A DNA stretch of 64,000 bases, taken from Amycolatopsis roodepoortensis. GTDB taxonomy: Bacteria > Actinomycetota > Actinomycetes > Mycobacteriales > Pseudonocardiaceae. The translations under genes and the position numbers were made by a program. Positions 40,751 through 49,264 of the stretch are shown piece by piece. Location of the stretch: positions 1,674,001-1,738,000 of the forward strand of contig NZ_JADBEJ010000001.1 of assembly GCF_014873915.1 (NCBI RefSeq), written 5' to 3'. The first letter of the stretch is position 1. Each line of letters begins with the position of its first letter. The notes beneath the pieces are model-generated. The model was not told the DNA's origin, made no database searches, and was given only the letters and a program-made list of their open reading frames with translations.

Positions 40751-41740
40751 TCACCCGAGGAAGGTGCGCAGCTCTTCGACGACCGCCCGCGGCTGTTCTT
40801 CGGCGACGAAGTGCCCGGAACCGGAGATCTTCCGCACCCGGACGTCGGCCGCCTTCGACGGCAGGACCGCGGCGAGGTAGTCGTAGTTGAACTCCGATCC
40901 CAGCCCCAGCATCGGGGCGGTGATCTTCGCGTAGGCCTTCTGGTCCTCGATGTCCGCTCCGAACGCCTGGTACCAGCCGTTCCCCGCGCGGATCGCGTCC
41001 GGACGGTCGTACGCGGCGGCGTAGATCGCCCGGTCCCGGGCACCGATCGAGGCCGGATCGGCCGCGAGATGGTCGAACATCCAGTCGACGAGGAAACGCG
41101 ACCGGCCGGCCAGCAGCTGCTCGGGCAGGGCCGCGACCTGGTTGAAGGCGAACCACCAGACGTTCACCGGTTGCCCGGGCGGAGCCAGCATGGGGAGCTG
41201 GTACAGGCTTTCGTCGGGATGCGAGACGTCCATCAGCGTGACGGTCTTCGTCGCCTCGGGGTGGTTGGCGGCGAAGGCGAACGCGACCATGGCGCCGACG
41301 TCGTGCCCGGCGATATGCGCCTGCCGGAGGCCGAGCGAGCGCAGGAGTTCGAAGATGTCGCGGGCCATCGTCTTCTTGTCGTACCCGCCTTGGGGTTTGC
41401 CCGAACCGCCCATACCCCGCAGGTCGACGGCGATGACGCGGTACCGCTTCGCCAGCTCGGGCATGACCTTGCGGTACTGCCACCACGTCTCCGGCCAGCC
41501 CGGCAGCAGGATCAGCGGCTCGCCGCGGCCGCCCGCGACGTAGTGCAGCCGCGTCCCGTTGACGTGGGTGTACTCGCTGCGGAAACCGCCGGGGAGGGAC
41601 CGGGCGAGGTCCGCGTCGCCCGGGACGCCGGACTGGCCGGCCTCGGCGATGCCACCCGAGGCCACCAGCGCGGCCGCGGCACCCGCGCCGAGGGTGAGCA
41701 TGGACCGGCGGTTGAGGAAGGAACGGCTGTTCTCGGTCAT
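40751..41740 (-). CDS. Tat-exported alpha/beta hydrolase, epoxide hydrolase-like
   Basis: 329 residues. NRRSMLTLGAGAAAALVASG is a twin-arginine-type signal. The hydrolase domain has LLPGWPETWWQYRKVMPELA, the nucleophile elbow AGHDVGAMVAF with Asp as nucleophile (the epoxide hydrolase/haloalkane dehalogenase type) and catalytic His in GSGHFVAEEQP. It probably acts outside the cytoplasm on an epoxide or halide; substrate unknown. Divergence is absent: the GlxA-like regulator upstream is on the same strand, 64 bases away, and may control it. Confidence 0.85.
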   Translation of the reverse strand: MTENSRSFLNRRSMLTLGAGAAAALVASGGIAEAGQSGVPGDADLARSLPGGFRSEYTHVNGTRLHYVAGGRGEPLILLPGWPETWWQYRKVMPELAKRYRVIAVDLRGMGGSGKPQGGYDKKTMARDIFELLRSLGLRQAHIAGHDVGAMVAFAFAANHPEATKTVTLMDVSHPDESLYQLPMLAPPGQPVNVWWFAFNQVAALPEQLLAGRSRFLVDWMFDHLAADPASIGARDRAIYAAAYDRPDAIRAGNGWYQAFGADIEDQKAYAKITAPMLGLGSEFNYDYLAAVLPSKAADVRVRKISGSGHFVAEEQPRAVVEELRTFLG

Positions 41741-41804
41741 GCTTCGATCGTCGCCGGACCGAGGCGCCGGCCGTGAGCGGTGTTTTCGCCAAACGAGGTT
41801 CGTT

Positions 41805-42782
41805 TCAGGACAGGATGGGTTCGGGCACGCCCAGCCTGGTTCCGAACGTCTCGCGGTAGGACACCGGCGTGACCCCGACCTGCCGCCGGAAATGCGGGCG
41901 GAGCGCGGCGGACGAGGAGAACCCGCAGTACCTGGCGATCTCGTCGACCGGGAGGTCGGTCGATTCGAGCAGTTGCTGCGCGCGGATGACACGCTGGTGG
42001 GTGAGCCACGTGCCGGGGGCGGCGCCGGTGATCTCGCGGAACCGGCGGTCGTAGTTGCGCCTGCTCATATGCGCCCGCCTGGCGAGTTCGTCGACCGGGA
42101 GAGCCGTGTCCAGCCGGGTCAGCGCCCAGGCCATCGTCTCCGACACCGGGTCGCCCTCGTCGAGATCCGGCATCGGCGACTCGATGTACTGCGCCTGCCC
42201 GCCGGGCCGGTGCGGCGGGACGACCATGCCCTTCGCCAGCCGGTTCGCCACCTCCGCGCCGCACCACGAGCGGATCAGGTGCAGGCCGAGATCCATCCCC
42301 GCCGCGCCGCCGCCCGCGGTCAGGATGTCGCCGTCGTCGATGTAGAGCACCGATTCGTCGAGGAGGACGGCCGGGAACCGGGCGGCGAGCAGCGGGGCCA
42401 TCGCCCAGTGGGTGGTCGCGGGACGTCCGTCGAGCAGGCCGGCCGCGGCCAGGACGAAGGCCCCGCTGCACAGCCCGGCCACCCTGGCTCCGCGGTCGTG
42501 TGCCGCGCGGAGCGCCTCCAGGGCGGCTTCCGGCGGATCCTCCATCGGTGACCGCCAGTTCGGGACCAGCACCAGATCGGCGTCCCGGACCGCGGCGAGG
42601 TCTTCGGGGACCGGCACGGTCAGCCCGCCGCCACGCAACGCGGTCCCCGGTTCGCCGCCGACTACCTTGAGTTCGAGGTCGGGCAACTCCCCGAAGGCCG
42701 AAGCCATCTCGAACACGCCGAACGCGAAGGACATCGCGCCGAGCGACGCCCCGTCGAAGACCACCACGGCCAGCCGTCTCAT
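41805..42782 (-). CDS. GlxA-type AraC regulator with DJ-1/PfpI domain
   Basis: 325 residues. The N-terminal DJ-1/PfpI-like domain (LAVVVFDGASLGAMSFAFGV, AGLCSGAFVLAAAGLLDGRP; the Cys of GLCSG is in the elbow) is followed by an AraC HTH: VDELARRAHMSRRNYDRRFR and VDEIARYCGFSSSAALRPHF. Such proteins are usually activators; the ligand is unknown. Upstream lies the second copy of the 46-bp palindrome. Confidence 0.9.
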   Translation of the reverse strand: MRRLAVVVFDGASLGAMSFAFGVFEMASAFGELPDLELKVVGGEPGTALRGGGLTVPVPEDLAAVRDADLVLVPNWRSPMEDPPEAALEALRAAHDRGARVAGLCSGAFVLAAAGLLDGRPATTHWAMAPLLAARFPAVLLDESVLYIDDGDILTAGGGAAGMDLGLHLIRSWCGAEVANRLAKGMVVPPHRPGGQAQYIESPMPDLDEGDPVSETMAWALTRLDTALPVDELARRAHMSRRNYDRRFREITGAAPGTWLTHQRVIRAQQLLESTDLPVDEIARYCGFSSSAALRPHFRRQVGVTPVSYRETFGTRLGVPEPILS

Positions 42783-42798
42783 GGGGCGATTCTAGAGA

Positions 42799-42844
42799 CT
42801 CGTGAGTGGTGAGGACGGTTCTAACCGTCATTACCGCTCACGAG
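42799..42844. repeat. 46-bp palindrome, copy 2 (diverged)
   Basis: Same order and length as 8521-8566 with four substitutions, three in the right arm, so the stem has mismatches. The centre GGACGGTTCTAACCGTC is unchanged. It lies between a minus-strand regulator and a plus-strand membrane protein gene, that is, in a divergent gap, which argues against it being only a terminator. Confidence 0.8.
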
Positions 42845-42931
42845 ACCTGACCTGCGGCGGAGCCGGTGATCGACTGTCCGAAGGGGACGGTAGATTCCTC
42901 CCGCACAGGTTGCCGGGGGAAGGAAGCGTAG

Positions 42932-43549
42932 ATGTCGTACCCACAGGGACCGCAAGGGCCACAGTGGCAGCAGGGCTATCCCCAGCAACAACATCCCCAG
43001 CAGCAGTACCCCCAGCAGCAATATCCGCAGCAGGGCTACCCGCCGCCGGGCTACGGCGGGCCACAGTATCCGGGTCAGCAGCCGCCGAAGAAGGGCAACG
43101 GCCTGCTGATCGGGCTGATCGCCGGCGGCGGCGCGCTCGTGGTGGTCGTCTTCGTGATCCTCGCGTTCGTCGCTCCCGGATTCCTGCTGAGCGACAGCAA
43201 ATCCTCGAAGTCGGCGAGCCCGACGCAGGCCCCGCTGCACCTCAATTGGGGCCCGGTGCTGGCGGGCAAGTTCATGCTCGCGGTGTTCGGCGACGAGCCG
43301 GCCAAGGCCGCCGAGTCGGCCTGCGCGGATTCGAAGGACAAGATCCGGGCCGCGGCGAAGGCGTTCGGCGACCGGAACGCGTCGCTCACGGCCGAGGAGC
43401 CGAAGCAGGCGGGTCCGGACCTGATCTCGGTGACCATGTCCGGGACGCTGAACTACGAAGAGAGTTTCACCGCGACCATGGAGGTCCGGCGGGAAAGCGC
43501 CGACAAGTACTGCATCGCCTCGGTGTCACCGCTCCCGCCGCCGTCCTGA
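42932..43549 (+). CDS. single-pass membrane protein with Gln/Pro/Tyr-rich N-terminus
   Basis: 205 residues. Residues 1-50 are PQGPQ/YPQQQ repeats, a disordered cytoplasmic region. A membrane helix (LIGLIAGGGALVVVVFVILA) follows at about 58-78, then an extracytoplasmic domain with two Cys, probably disulfide-bonded (SACADSKDK and KYCIASV). The layout matches many actinobacterial DUF4878/DUF4333-like proteins of unknown role. GGAAGG precedes the ATG. Confidence 0.75.
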   Translation: MSYPQGPQGPQWQQGYPQQQHPQQQYPQQQYPQQGYPPPGYGGPQYPGQQPPKKGNGLLIGLIAGGGALVVVVFVILAFVAPGFLLSDSKSSKSASPTQAPLHLNWGPVLAGKFMLAVFGDEPAKAAESACADSKDKIRAAAKAFGDRNASLTAEEPKQAGPDLISVTMSGTLNYEESFTATMEVRRESADKYCIASVSPLPPPS

Positions 43550-43550
43550 G

Positions 43551-44366
43551 TCAGGGGAGCAGGCCGATCCGCCGCGCGTGCGTGACGGCCTGCAACCGGG
43601 AGGTCGCGTCGAGCTTGCGCATCGCGTCCCGCAGGTAGCTCTTGACCGTCTCCGCGGTCAGCCCCAGCCGGTGCGCGATCTCGGCGTTCGTCAGGCCGAG
43701 CGCGACGAGCGCGACGGTGTCCAGTTCCCTCGGCGCGAGGCGCACCGCCGGGGAAGCGGCGCCGGTGAGGTTGGCGCACACCTCGTCGAGGCGGTCACGG
43801 AGAACGCCGTCGGTGATCTGTCCGGAGAGCGCCCGGAGCTCGCCGTAGACCTCACGCAGCCGTTCCCGCGGCGCGGCCTCCTCGCGATGCTCCGCCAGCG
43901 GCCGTGCTTCCGCCAGCCGCCGCTCGATCTCGTCCTCGACGGCCAGGGTCTGTTCGAGATCGCGCGCCGCGTGCAGGGCGGCGGTGATCGTCCGGTCGGA
44001 GAGGGTGGCCTCGTCGCGCAGGCCGCCGTAGAGCACGGCGCGGACACGGCGGCGCACGACGACGGGGATCGCGACCACCGAGTGGATGCCCTCGTCGCGG
44101 ACGGGCTCGTCGTAGTCGTGACTGATCGTGGTCGCGCTGTGGTAGTCGTTGGCGACCACCGGCCGGGTCAGCGCGAGCGCCTTGCCGCCGAGGCCGCGGC
44201 CCGCGCGGACGGACAGGCCGTTCAACGCGGTGCCCCGATTGCCGAGGAACGCGGTCAGCCGCATCCGCGGTGACGTGCCGGCGACCCCGGCGAAGCCGAC
44301 CGGCAGGCCGGTGTCGCGGCGCAGGTCCGAGACCGCGCCGAGGAGCTGGGCGTCGTCGACCGGCAT
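43551..44366 (-). CDS. GAF-LuxR transcription regulator
   Basis: 271 residues. A GAF-like sensor domain covers about 15-150 (VARPVVANDYHSATTIS-like region: key part PVVANDYHSATTISHDYDE; VAIPVVVRRRVRAVLYGG). The LuxR HTH is at the end: LAPRELDTVALVALGLTNAE, LGLTAETVKSYLRDAMRKLD. There is no receiver domain, so it senses a ligand directly. It is divergent from the acyl-CoA ligase gene across 108 bases and is the likely regulator of it. GGAGG precedes the ATG. Confidence 0.87.
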   Translation of the reverse strand: MPVDDAQLLGAVSDLRRDTGLPVGFAGVAGTSPRMRLTAFLGNRGTALNGLSVRAGRGLGGKALALTRPVVANDYHSATTISHDYDEPVRDEGIHSVVAIPVVVRRRVRAVLYGGLRDEATLSDRTITAALHAARDLEQTLAVEDEIERRLAEARPLAEHREEAAPRERLREVYGELRALSGQITDGVLRDRLDEVCANLTGAASPAVRLAPRELDTVALVALGLTNAEIAHRLGLTAETVKSYLRDAMRKLDATSRLQAVTHARRIGLLP

Positions 44367-44474
44367 CGGCTCACCCTCCTTGGTGATCCCCCTCGATCGG
44401 GGGTGGTGGACGGATCGGGCCCGCCCGCACGATTCCGGGAACTGTACGCCTTCGCCAACGTCCCGGGAGAAACG

Positions 44475-46100
44475 ATGACCGAAGCTCACGTCCGGCGGTT
44501 GCTCGAGGTCTACGACGACGAGCGGGCCAGTGCGGCGACGCTGCTGTGCGACCGGCATCCGGCGGAGGCGGTGGCGTTCACCGTGGTCGAAGCGGATCTG
44601 ACCAGCCACGCTCTCACCTACGGCGAGCTGCGCGAGCAGTCGGAACGCTTCGCCGGGGCACTGCTCGGCCTCGGGGTCGGGCCGGGGGACCGCGTCGCGA
44701 CGCTGATGGGAAAGTCGGCGGAGCTGGTCGTGGCGCTGCTGGCGATCTGGCGGCTGGGCGCGGTGCACGTCCCGCTGTTCACGGCGTTCGCGCCGCCCGC
44801 CATCGCGTTGCGCGTCACCGGCAACGACACGAAGGTCGTCATCGCCGACGCCGGCCAGCGCTCGAAGCTGACGCCGTCCGCTGATCTGCCGGACGACCCT
44901 TCGCGGCGGATCGTGGTCGTCGGTGACGGCGAGCCGGGTGATCTGTCGTTCCGGGAGATGCTGGCCGGCGCCGCGCCGCTGCGGGGAGCCGCGGTGACCG
45001 GTGGGGCCGGTGTCCTGGTCGAGCTGTTCACCTCCGGGACCACGGGAACGCCCAAAGCCGTCCCGATTCCGCTCCGCGCGCTCGCGGGTTTCCAGGCGTA
45101 CCAGGACTTCGCGCTCGACGTCCGCGCCGACGACGTCTTCTGGAACGCCGCCGACCCCGGCTGGGCCTACGGTCTGTACTACGCGATCATGACGCCGATG
45201 GCGACCGGCAGGCGGAGTCTGTTGCTGCACGCGGGTTTCTCGGCCGAACTGACGTGGGCGGTACTGGAGCGGTTCGGTGTCACCAACTTCGCCGCCGCTC
45301 CGACGGTGTATCGCGCGCTCCGGAACTCGGCCGCGCCGGTGCCGGACGGTCTCCGCCTGCGGCACTGTTCTTCGGCGGGGGAACCGTTGACCCCGGACGT
45401 CCTGGAGTGGGCGTCGTCGAAGCTCGGCGTCGGCGTTTACGACCACTATGGACAGACGGAACTCGGCATGGTGGTGGGCAACGCGTGGCATCCGGACCTC
45501 CGCTCGGAGGTCAAACCCGGCTCGATGGGGCGGGTCCTGCCGGGCTTCGCGGTCGAGGTCCTCCGCGAAGACGCCGACGTGGTGGCCGAGCCGGGAGAAC
45601 GGGGACGCGTCGCCGTGGACCTCCCGGCGAGCCCGCTGGTGTGGTTCCGGGGCTACCGTGACGCGCCCGAGCGCACCGCCGCGCGCTTCAGCCCCGATGG
45701 TCGCTGGTACTACACCGGCGACGTCGCCGCCAAGGACGCCGACGGTTACTTGACCTTCGCTTCGCGGGACGACGACGTCATCCTGATGGCTGGCTACCGT
45801 ATCGGCCCGTTCGACGTGGAAAGCGTTCTGCAGCAGCATTCCGCGGTGGCCGAATGCGCCGTCGTCGGTGTCCCGGACGCGTTGCGCGGCGAGGTGATCG
45901 TGGCGTACGTGGTCGCGCGGGACGGTGCCTCCGCCGACACCGCGTTGGTGGCCGAGTTGCAGCAGCTGGTGAAGACCCGCTTCGCCGCGCACGCCTACCC
46001 GCGTGAGGTGCACTTCGTGACGGAGCTCCCCAAGACGCCCAGCGGGAAGATCCAGCGCTTTCTCCTGCGGGAGCGGCATTCGAACGCGCAACACGCGTGA
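44475..46100 (+). CDS. AMP-forming acyl-CoA synthetase
   Basis: 541 residues of the ANL family. P-loop: LVELFTSGTTGTPKAVPI (about 175-192); A5 motif VYDHYGQTELGMV; A7/A8 YYTGDVAAKDADGYLTFASR and the catalytic Lys in TPSGKIQRFLLR near the end. It resembles acetyl/medium-chain acyl-CoA synthetases; WNAADPGWAYGLYYAI is of the acetyl-CoA synthetase kind. GGGAGA precedes ATG 44475. Likely controlled by the divergent GAF-LuxR regulator. Confidence 0.87.
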   Translation: MTEAHVRRLLEVYDDERASAATLLCDRHPAEAVAFTVVEADLTSHALTYGELREQSERFAGALLGLGVGPGDRVATLMGKSAELVVALLAIWRLGAVHVPLFTAFAPPAIALRVTGNDTKVVIADAGQRSKLTPSADLPDDPSRRIVVVGDGEPGDLSFREMLAGAAPLRGAAVTGGAGVLVELFTSGTTGTPKAVPIPLRALAGFQAYQDFALDVRADDVFWNAADPGWAYGLYYAIMTPMATGRRSLLLHAGFSAELTWAVLERFGVTNFAAAPTVYRALRNSAAPVPDGLRLRHCSSAGEPLTPDVLEWASSKLGVGVYDHYGQTELGMVVGNAWHPDLRSEVKPGSMGRVLPGFAVEVLREDADVVAEPGERGRVAVDLPASPLVWFRGYRDAPERTAARFSPDGRWYYTGDVAAKDADGYLTFASRDDDVILMAGYRIGPFDVESVLQQHSAVAECAVVGVPDALRGEVIVAYVVARDGASADTALVAELQQLVKTRFAAHAYPREVHFVTELPKTPSGKIQRFLLRERHSNAQHA

Positions 46101-46105
46101 TCAGA

Positions 46106-46210
46106 GGCGTAACTCGCGTGATTGGAGAGGTAACACGCTCTTCCGCCTCCAATCACGCGAGTTACGCCTCCAATCACGCGAGTTACGCCTTCGATCACGC
46201 GAGTTACGCC
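46106..46210. repeat. 21-bp tandem/inverted repeats between convergent genes
   Basis: TCCAATCACGCGAGTTACGCC occurs at 46148 and 46169, and with two changes (TTCG...) at 46190; its reverse complement is at 46106-46126. The forward and inverted units can fold into alternative stems, which makes a bidirectional terminator between the two ligase genes plausible. Confidence 0.85.
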
Positions 46211-46225
46211 CCGGCGCACGTCGGG

Positions 46226-48295
46226 TCACTGGTCGATCGGCCAGGTTTCGTCCCTCAGCAACCGCTTGAGTACCTTGCCGGTCGCGTTGCGGGGTAGTTC
46301 CTCGACGAAGTACACGTCCCGCGGGACCGCGAAGCGGGCCAGCCGGTGGTGGATGTAGGCGCGGACGTCGTCCGCGCTCATGCGGGCACCGCGTTTCGGC
46401 ACGATGTACGCCGCGAACCGTTGCCCGAACTCGCGATCCGGCACGCCGATCACCGCGGCTTCGTGGACGCCGGGCAGGGCGGCGATGGCCTCCTCGACCG
46501 GGCGAGGGGACACGTTCTCCCCACCGGACACGATCATCTCGTCCGCCCGCCCGGTGACGAAGAGCCGTCCGGCGGCGTCCTGGTAGCCGACGTCGCCGGT
46601 CGCCATCAGGTTCTCGGCGCGGGGCACGCTGGCGCCGTCGGTGTAGCCATCGAAGAGCATGTCGTTGCCGACGAAGATCTGTCCCTCCCAGCCCGGCGGG
46701 ACCCGATTGTGGTCGTCGTCGAGGATGGCGACGCGGGTGCCGGGCGGGCACCGGCCTGCCGTCGTCGGCGCGGCGCGCAAGTCCTCGGGCGTGGCGATGC
46801 TGGCCCACGAAACCTCGGTGGAGCCGTAGAAGTTGTAGAGCACGTCGCCGAAGGTGTCCATGAACTCGGTGACGATCGTGCCGGGCAGCGCTGATCCGCT
46901 GCTGGCGACGATCCGCAGCGACGAGAGGTCGTAGCGGGCGCGGATCCGTTCCGGCAGGTCGAGGATGCGCTGCAACATGATCGGAACGGCGAACAGCACA
47001 CCGCAGCGGTGTTCGGCGATCGTCCGCAGGATCTCCTCGGCGTCGAACCGGCGGATCAGCGACAGGGACGCGCGCACGGCCATCCCGATCTGCATCCCGG
47101 CGAGCCCCCAGCTGTGGAACAGCGGCGCGGCCACCACGAAACGGTCTCCGGAATGGAGCGGGATGCGGTCGAGCATGGCGGCCGACGTCGACAGTCCTTT
47201 CGGCGTCGGACGGCGTGCACCTTTCGGGGTTCCGGTGGTGCCCGAAGTGAGGACGACGAGCCTGCCGATCCGGTCGACCGGTTTGAGTTTGGTGGCTGGC
47301 ACCCCGGCGATCAGCTGATCGATGGTCGGGTAGCCGTTCTCGGTCTCCGGCCAGGTGGACAGCCGCAGGAAATCGCCGGGGATGCCGGCGATGATCTGCG
47401 AGAACTCGTCGTCGGCGAGCACCGCGACCGGTTTGTGCAGCCCGATCACGTCCGCGACCGCGCCGGCGGAAAGCCCGGTGTTGAGCAGGATCGCGTCCAC
47501 ACCGAGTTTGCTGCACGCGATCAGTGACTCGACCATCGCGGCGTGGTTGCGGCACAGCAAGGCGATCCGGTCACGGGCGCGCACGCCGCGGGCCGCGAGC
47601 GCGTGCGCGAGCTGGTTGCTGCGATCGGCCGTCTGCTTGAACGTCCGGACGTTGCGTTCGTCGCGCAACGCGACGTCGTCCGGCACGCGGGCGGCGTTGG
47701 CCGTGTAGCCGCCGGCGACGGTGGCGCCCCATTGCGACAACGACGTGAGCTGCCGGGCGATCTTGTCCGGGCGCGCGGCCGCGAGCACCCCGGCCTTGAT
47801 CAGCGTGCTCGCCGTGTGCAGCGTGGTGGCCTTGCTGTGCGCCGGTTCCTCCTGGGGCGTCGCCGCCCGGCCCGAAAGGTGTAGATCGATCCGGCGGGCC
47901 GTCGCGCGGACGGTGCGTTTGAAGGACGCGGCGGACACCAGACTGGCGTGCGGCGCCGGAAGCATCAGCTGAGCGATGAGTTCCGTGCCGCCGCCGGGAG
48001 CCTGCCGCAGCTCGACCGAGACCCAGTTCCCGTCCTCCTCGACGCCGCACCAGACGACGTGCTCGCCAGGGCGCCAGACGCGGGCTTCGATGTCACCGAC
48101 GACGAGTGTTCCCGGCCGCGGCTCCAGCCGGACGAGGCATTTCGGACCGCGCCCGCGTTCGGCGGGGCGCTGGATCTCGCACCAGCTGATCTCCGCGACG
48201 AACCTCGAGTAGGACTCGGGATCGCCGATCACTTCCCAAACCTGGCCGGGGGAATGCCCGAGAATCGAGCTCGCCTGGACCACATCGTCTCGCAT
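46226..48295 (-). CDS. SRPBCC-domain/acyl-CoA ligase fusion
   Basis: 689 residues. Residues 1-140 look like an SRPBCC (START-like) ligand-binding domain: ASSILGHSPGQVWEVIGDPE, YSRFVAEISWCEIQR and AQLMLPAPHASLVSAASFKR. From about 185 it is a full ANL ligase: LVVLTSGTTGTPKGARR, YNFYGSTEVSWASIAT, ATGDVGYQDAAGRLFVTGRA and Lys in PRNATGKVLKRLLRDE. The ligase part resembles actinobacterial long-chain acyl-CoA synthetases. A lipid-binding domain fused in front could deliver the acyl substrate; this is inference. Confidence 0.85.
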   Translation of the reverse strand: MRDDVVQASSILGHSPGQVWEVIGDPESYSRFVAEISWCEIQRPAERGRGPKCLVRLEPRPGTLVVGDIEARVWRPGEHVVWCGVEEDGNWVSVELRQAPGGGTELIAQLMLPAPHASLVSAASFKRTVRATARRIDLHLSGRAATPQEEPAHSKATTLHTASTLIKAGVLAAARPDKIARQLTSLSQWGATVAGGYTANAARVPDDVALRDERNVRTFKQTADRSNQLAHALAARGVRARDRIALLCRNHAAMVESLIACSKLGVDAILLNTGLSAGAVADVIGLHKPVAVLADDEFSQIIAGIPGDFLRLSTWPETENGYPTIDQLIAGVPATKLKPVDRIGRLVVLTSGTTGTPKGARRPTPKGLSTSAAMLDRIPLHSGDRFVVAAPLFHSWGLAGMQIGMAVRASLSLIRRFDAEEILRTIAEHRCGVLFAVPIMLQRILDLPERIRARYDLSSLRIVASSGSALPGTIVTEFMDTFGDVLYNFYGSTEVSWASIATPEDLRAAPTTAGRCPPGTRVAILDDDHNRVPPGWEGQIFVGNDMLFDGYTDGASVPRAENLMATGDVGYQDAAGRLFVTGRADEMIVSGGENVSPRPVEEAIAALPGVHEAAVIGVPDREFGQRFAAYIVPKRGARMSADDVRAYIHHRLARFAVPRDVYFVEELPRNATGKVLKRLLRDETWPIDQ

Positions 48296-48538
48296 GCGAT
48301 TCGCCTCACCACGCGCGTTCGGGTGTTGACCGGGCCGCTGCCGGCGCCTCCTTCGTCGTCAAGTTCGGCGAACCTACCAGCAATCGGCCGAACGCAATAC
48401 TCCGAACGATCGCGTGCCCGGAAAGGCCACCAGGAAAGGGTAAGTGCTCCGGCGGCGCGATGCCGTCCGCCGACGGTGTTGATCGCGACGTCCGATTCTC
48501 GCCAGCCTCCGGCGCGCGAGGCGGCGAAGCTGACGGAC

Positions 48539-49264
48539 GTGACAGTTTCCACGACGGCGGCCGAGGCCGCGCACACCCGTATCGAGCCGGGAATCCTCTA
48601 CTTCGGTACTCCGGTGGTGCTCCTTTCGACGGTCGACCAAGCGGGCACCCCGAACCTGGCCCCGATGTCGTCGGCGTTCTGGCTCGGCTGGCGGGGCATG
48701 CTCGGACTGGGCGCGAAATCGAAGACCGCGCAAAATCTCATGCGTAACCGCGAATGTGTTCTGAATCTCCCTTCCGACGCGCTGGCCGCCGCCGTCGACA
48801 GGCTGGCGCTGACCACCGGATCGGATCCCGTGCCGGCCCGCAAGTACGAACGCGGCTACCGCCACGAACCCGACAAGTTCGCCCGCGCGGGTCTCACGCC
48901 GGTGGATTCCGAGACGGTCCGGCCGCCGCGTGTCGCGGAATGCCCGGTGACGATGGAGGCCGTCGTCGAGGCCGTCCACCCACTTGCGGAGGACGACCCG
49001 AAACAACGCGGCGGCGTACTCGTGTTCGAGGTCCGCGTGCGGCGCGTCCACGTCCACGACGACGTGCGGATGCCGGGCACCGAAGACCGGATCGATCCGG
49101 ACCGGTGGCGGCCGCTGATCATGAGCTTCCAGAAGCTCTACGGCCTTGGCCCGCAGGTCCATCCGTCGACACTGGCGCGGATCCCGGAACGGCTCTACCG
49201 CGGGCCGGACATCGAGCGATCGCGGGCGAACGAGAACCGGTTCACCAGCGGCAGCCAGCGCTGA
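48539..49264 (+). CDS. flavin reductase-like protein
   Basis: 241 residues: a split-barrel flavin reductase fold with ILYFGTPVVLLSTVDQAGTP, NLAPMSSAFWLGWRGMLGLG, SKTAQNLMRNRECVLNLPSD and VECPVTMEAVVEAV-like text (key part AECPVTMEAVVEAVHPLAED). It binds FMN and may reduce it or another acceptor. GTG 48539 is chosen because the fold begins at once after it; there is no clear ribosome site. Its last 70 bases overlap the convergent KAP gene. Confidence 0.8.
   Translation: MTVSTTAAEAAHTRIEPGILYFGTPVVLLSTVDQAGTPNLAPMSSAFWLGWRGMLGLGAKSKTAQNLMRNRECVLNLPSDALAAAVDRLALTTGSDPVPARKYERGYRHEPDKFARAGLTPVDSETVRPPRVAECPVTMEAVVEAVHPLAEDDPKQRGGVLVFEVRVRRVHVHDDVRMPGTEDRIDPDRWRPLIMSFQKLYGLGPQVHPSTLARIPERLYRGPDIERSRANENRFTSGSQR

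Noticed and set aside
46106..46210. CRISPR-like repeat pattern
   Set aside because: The 21-bp units are directly adjacent without spacers, one is inverted, and no cas gene is in the window.
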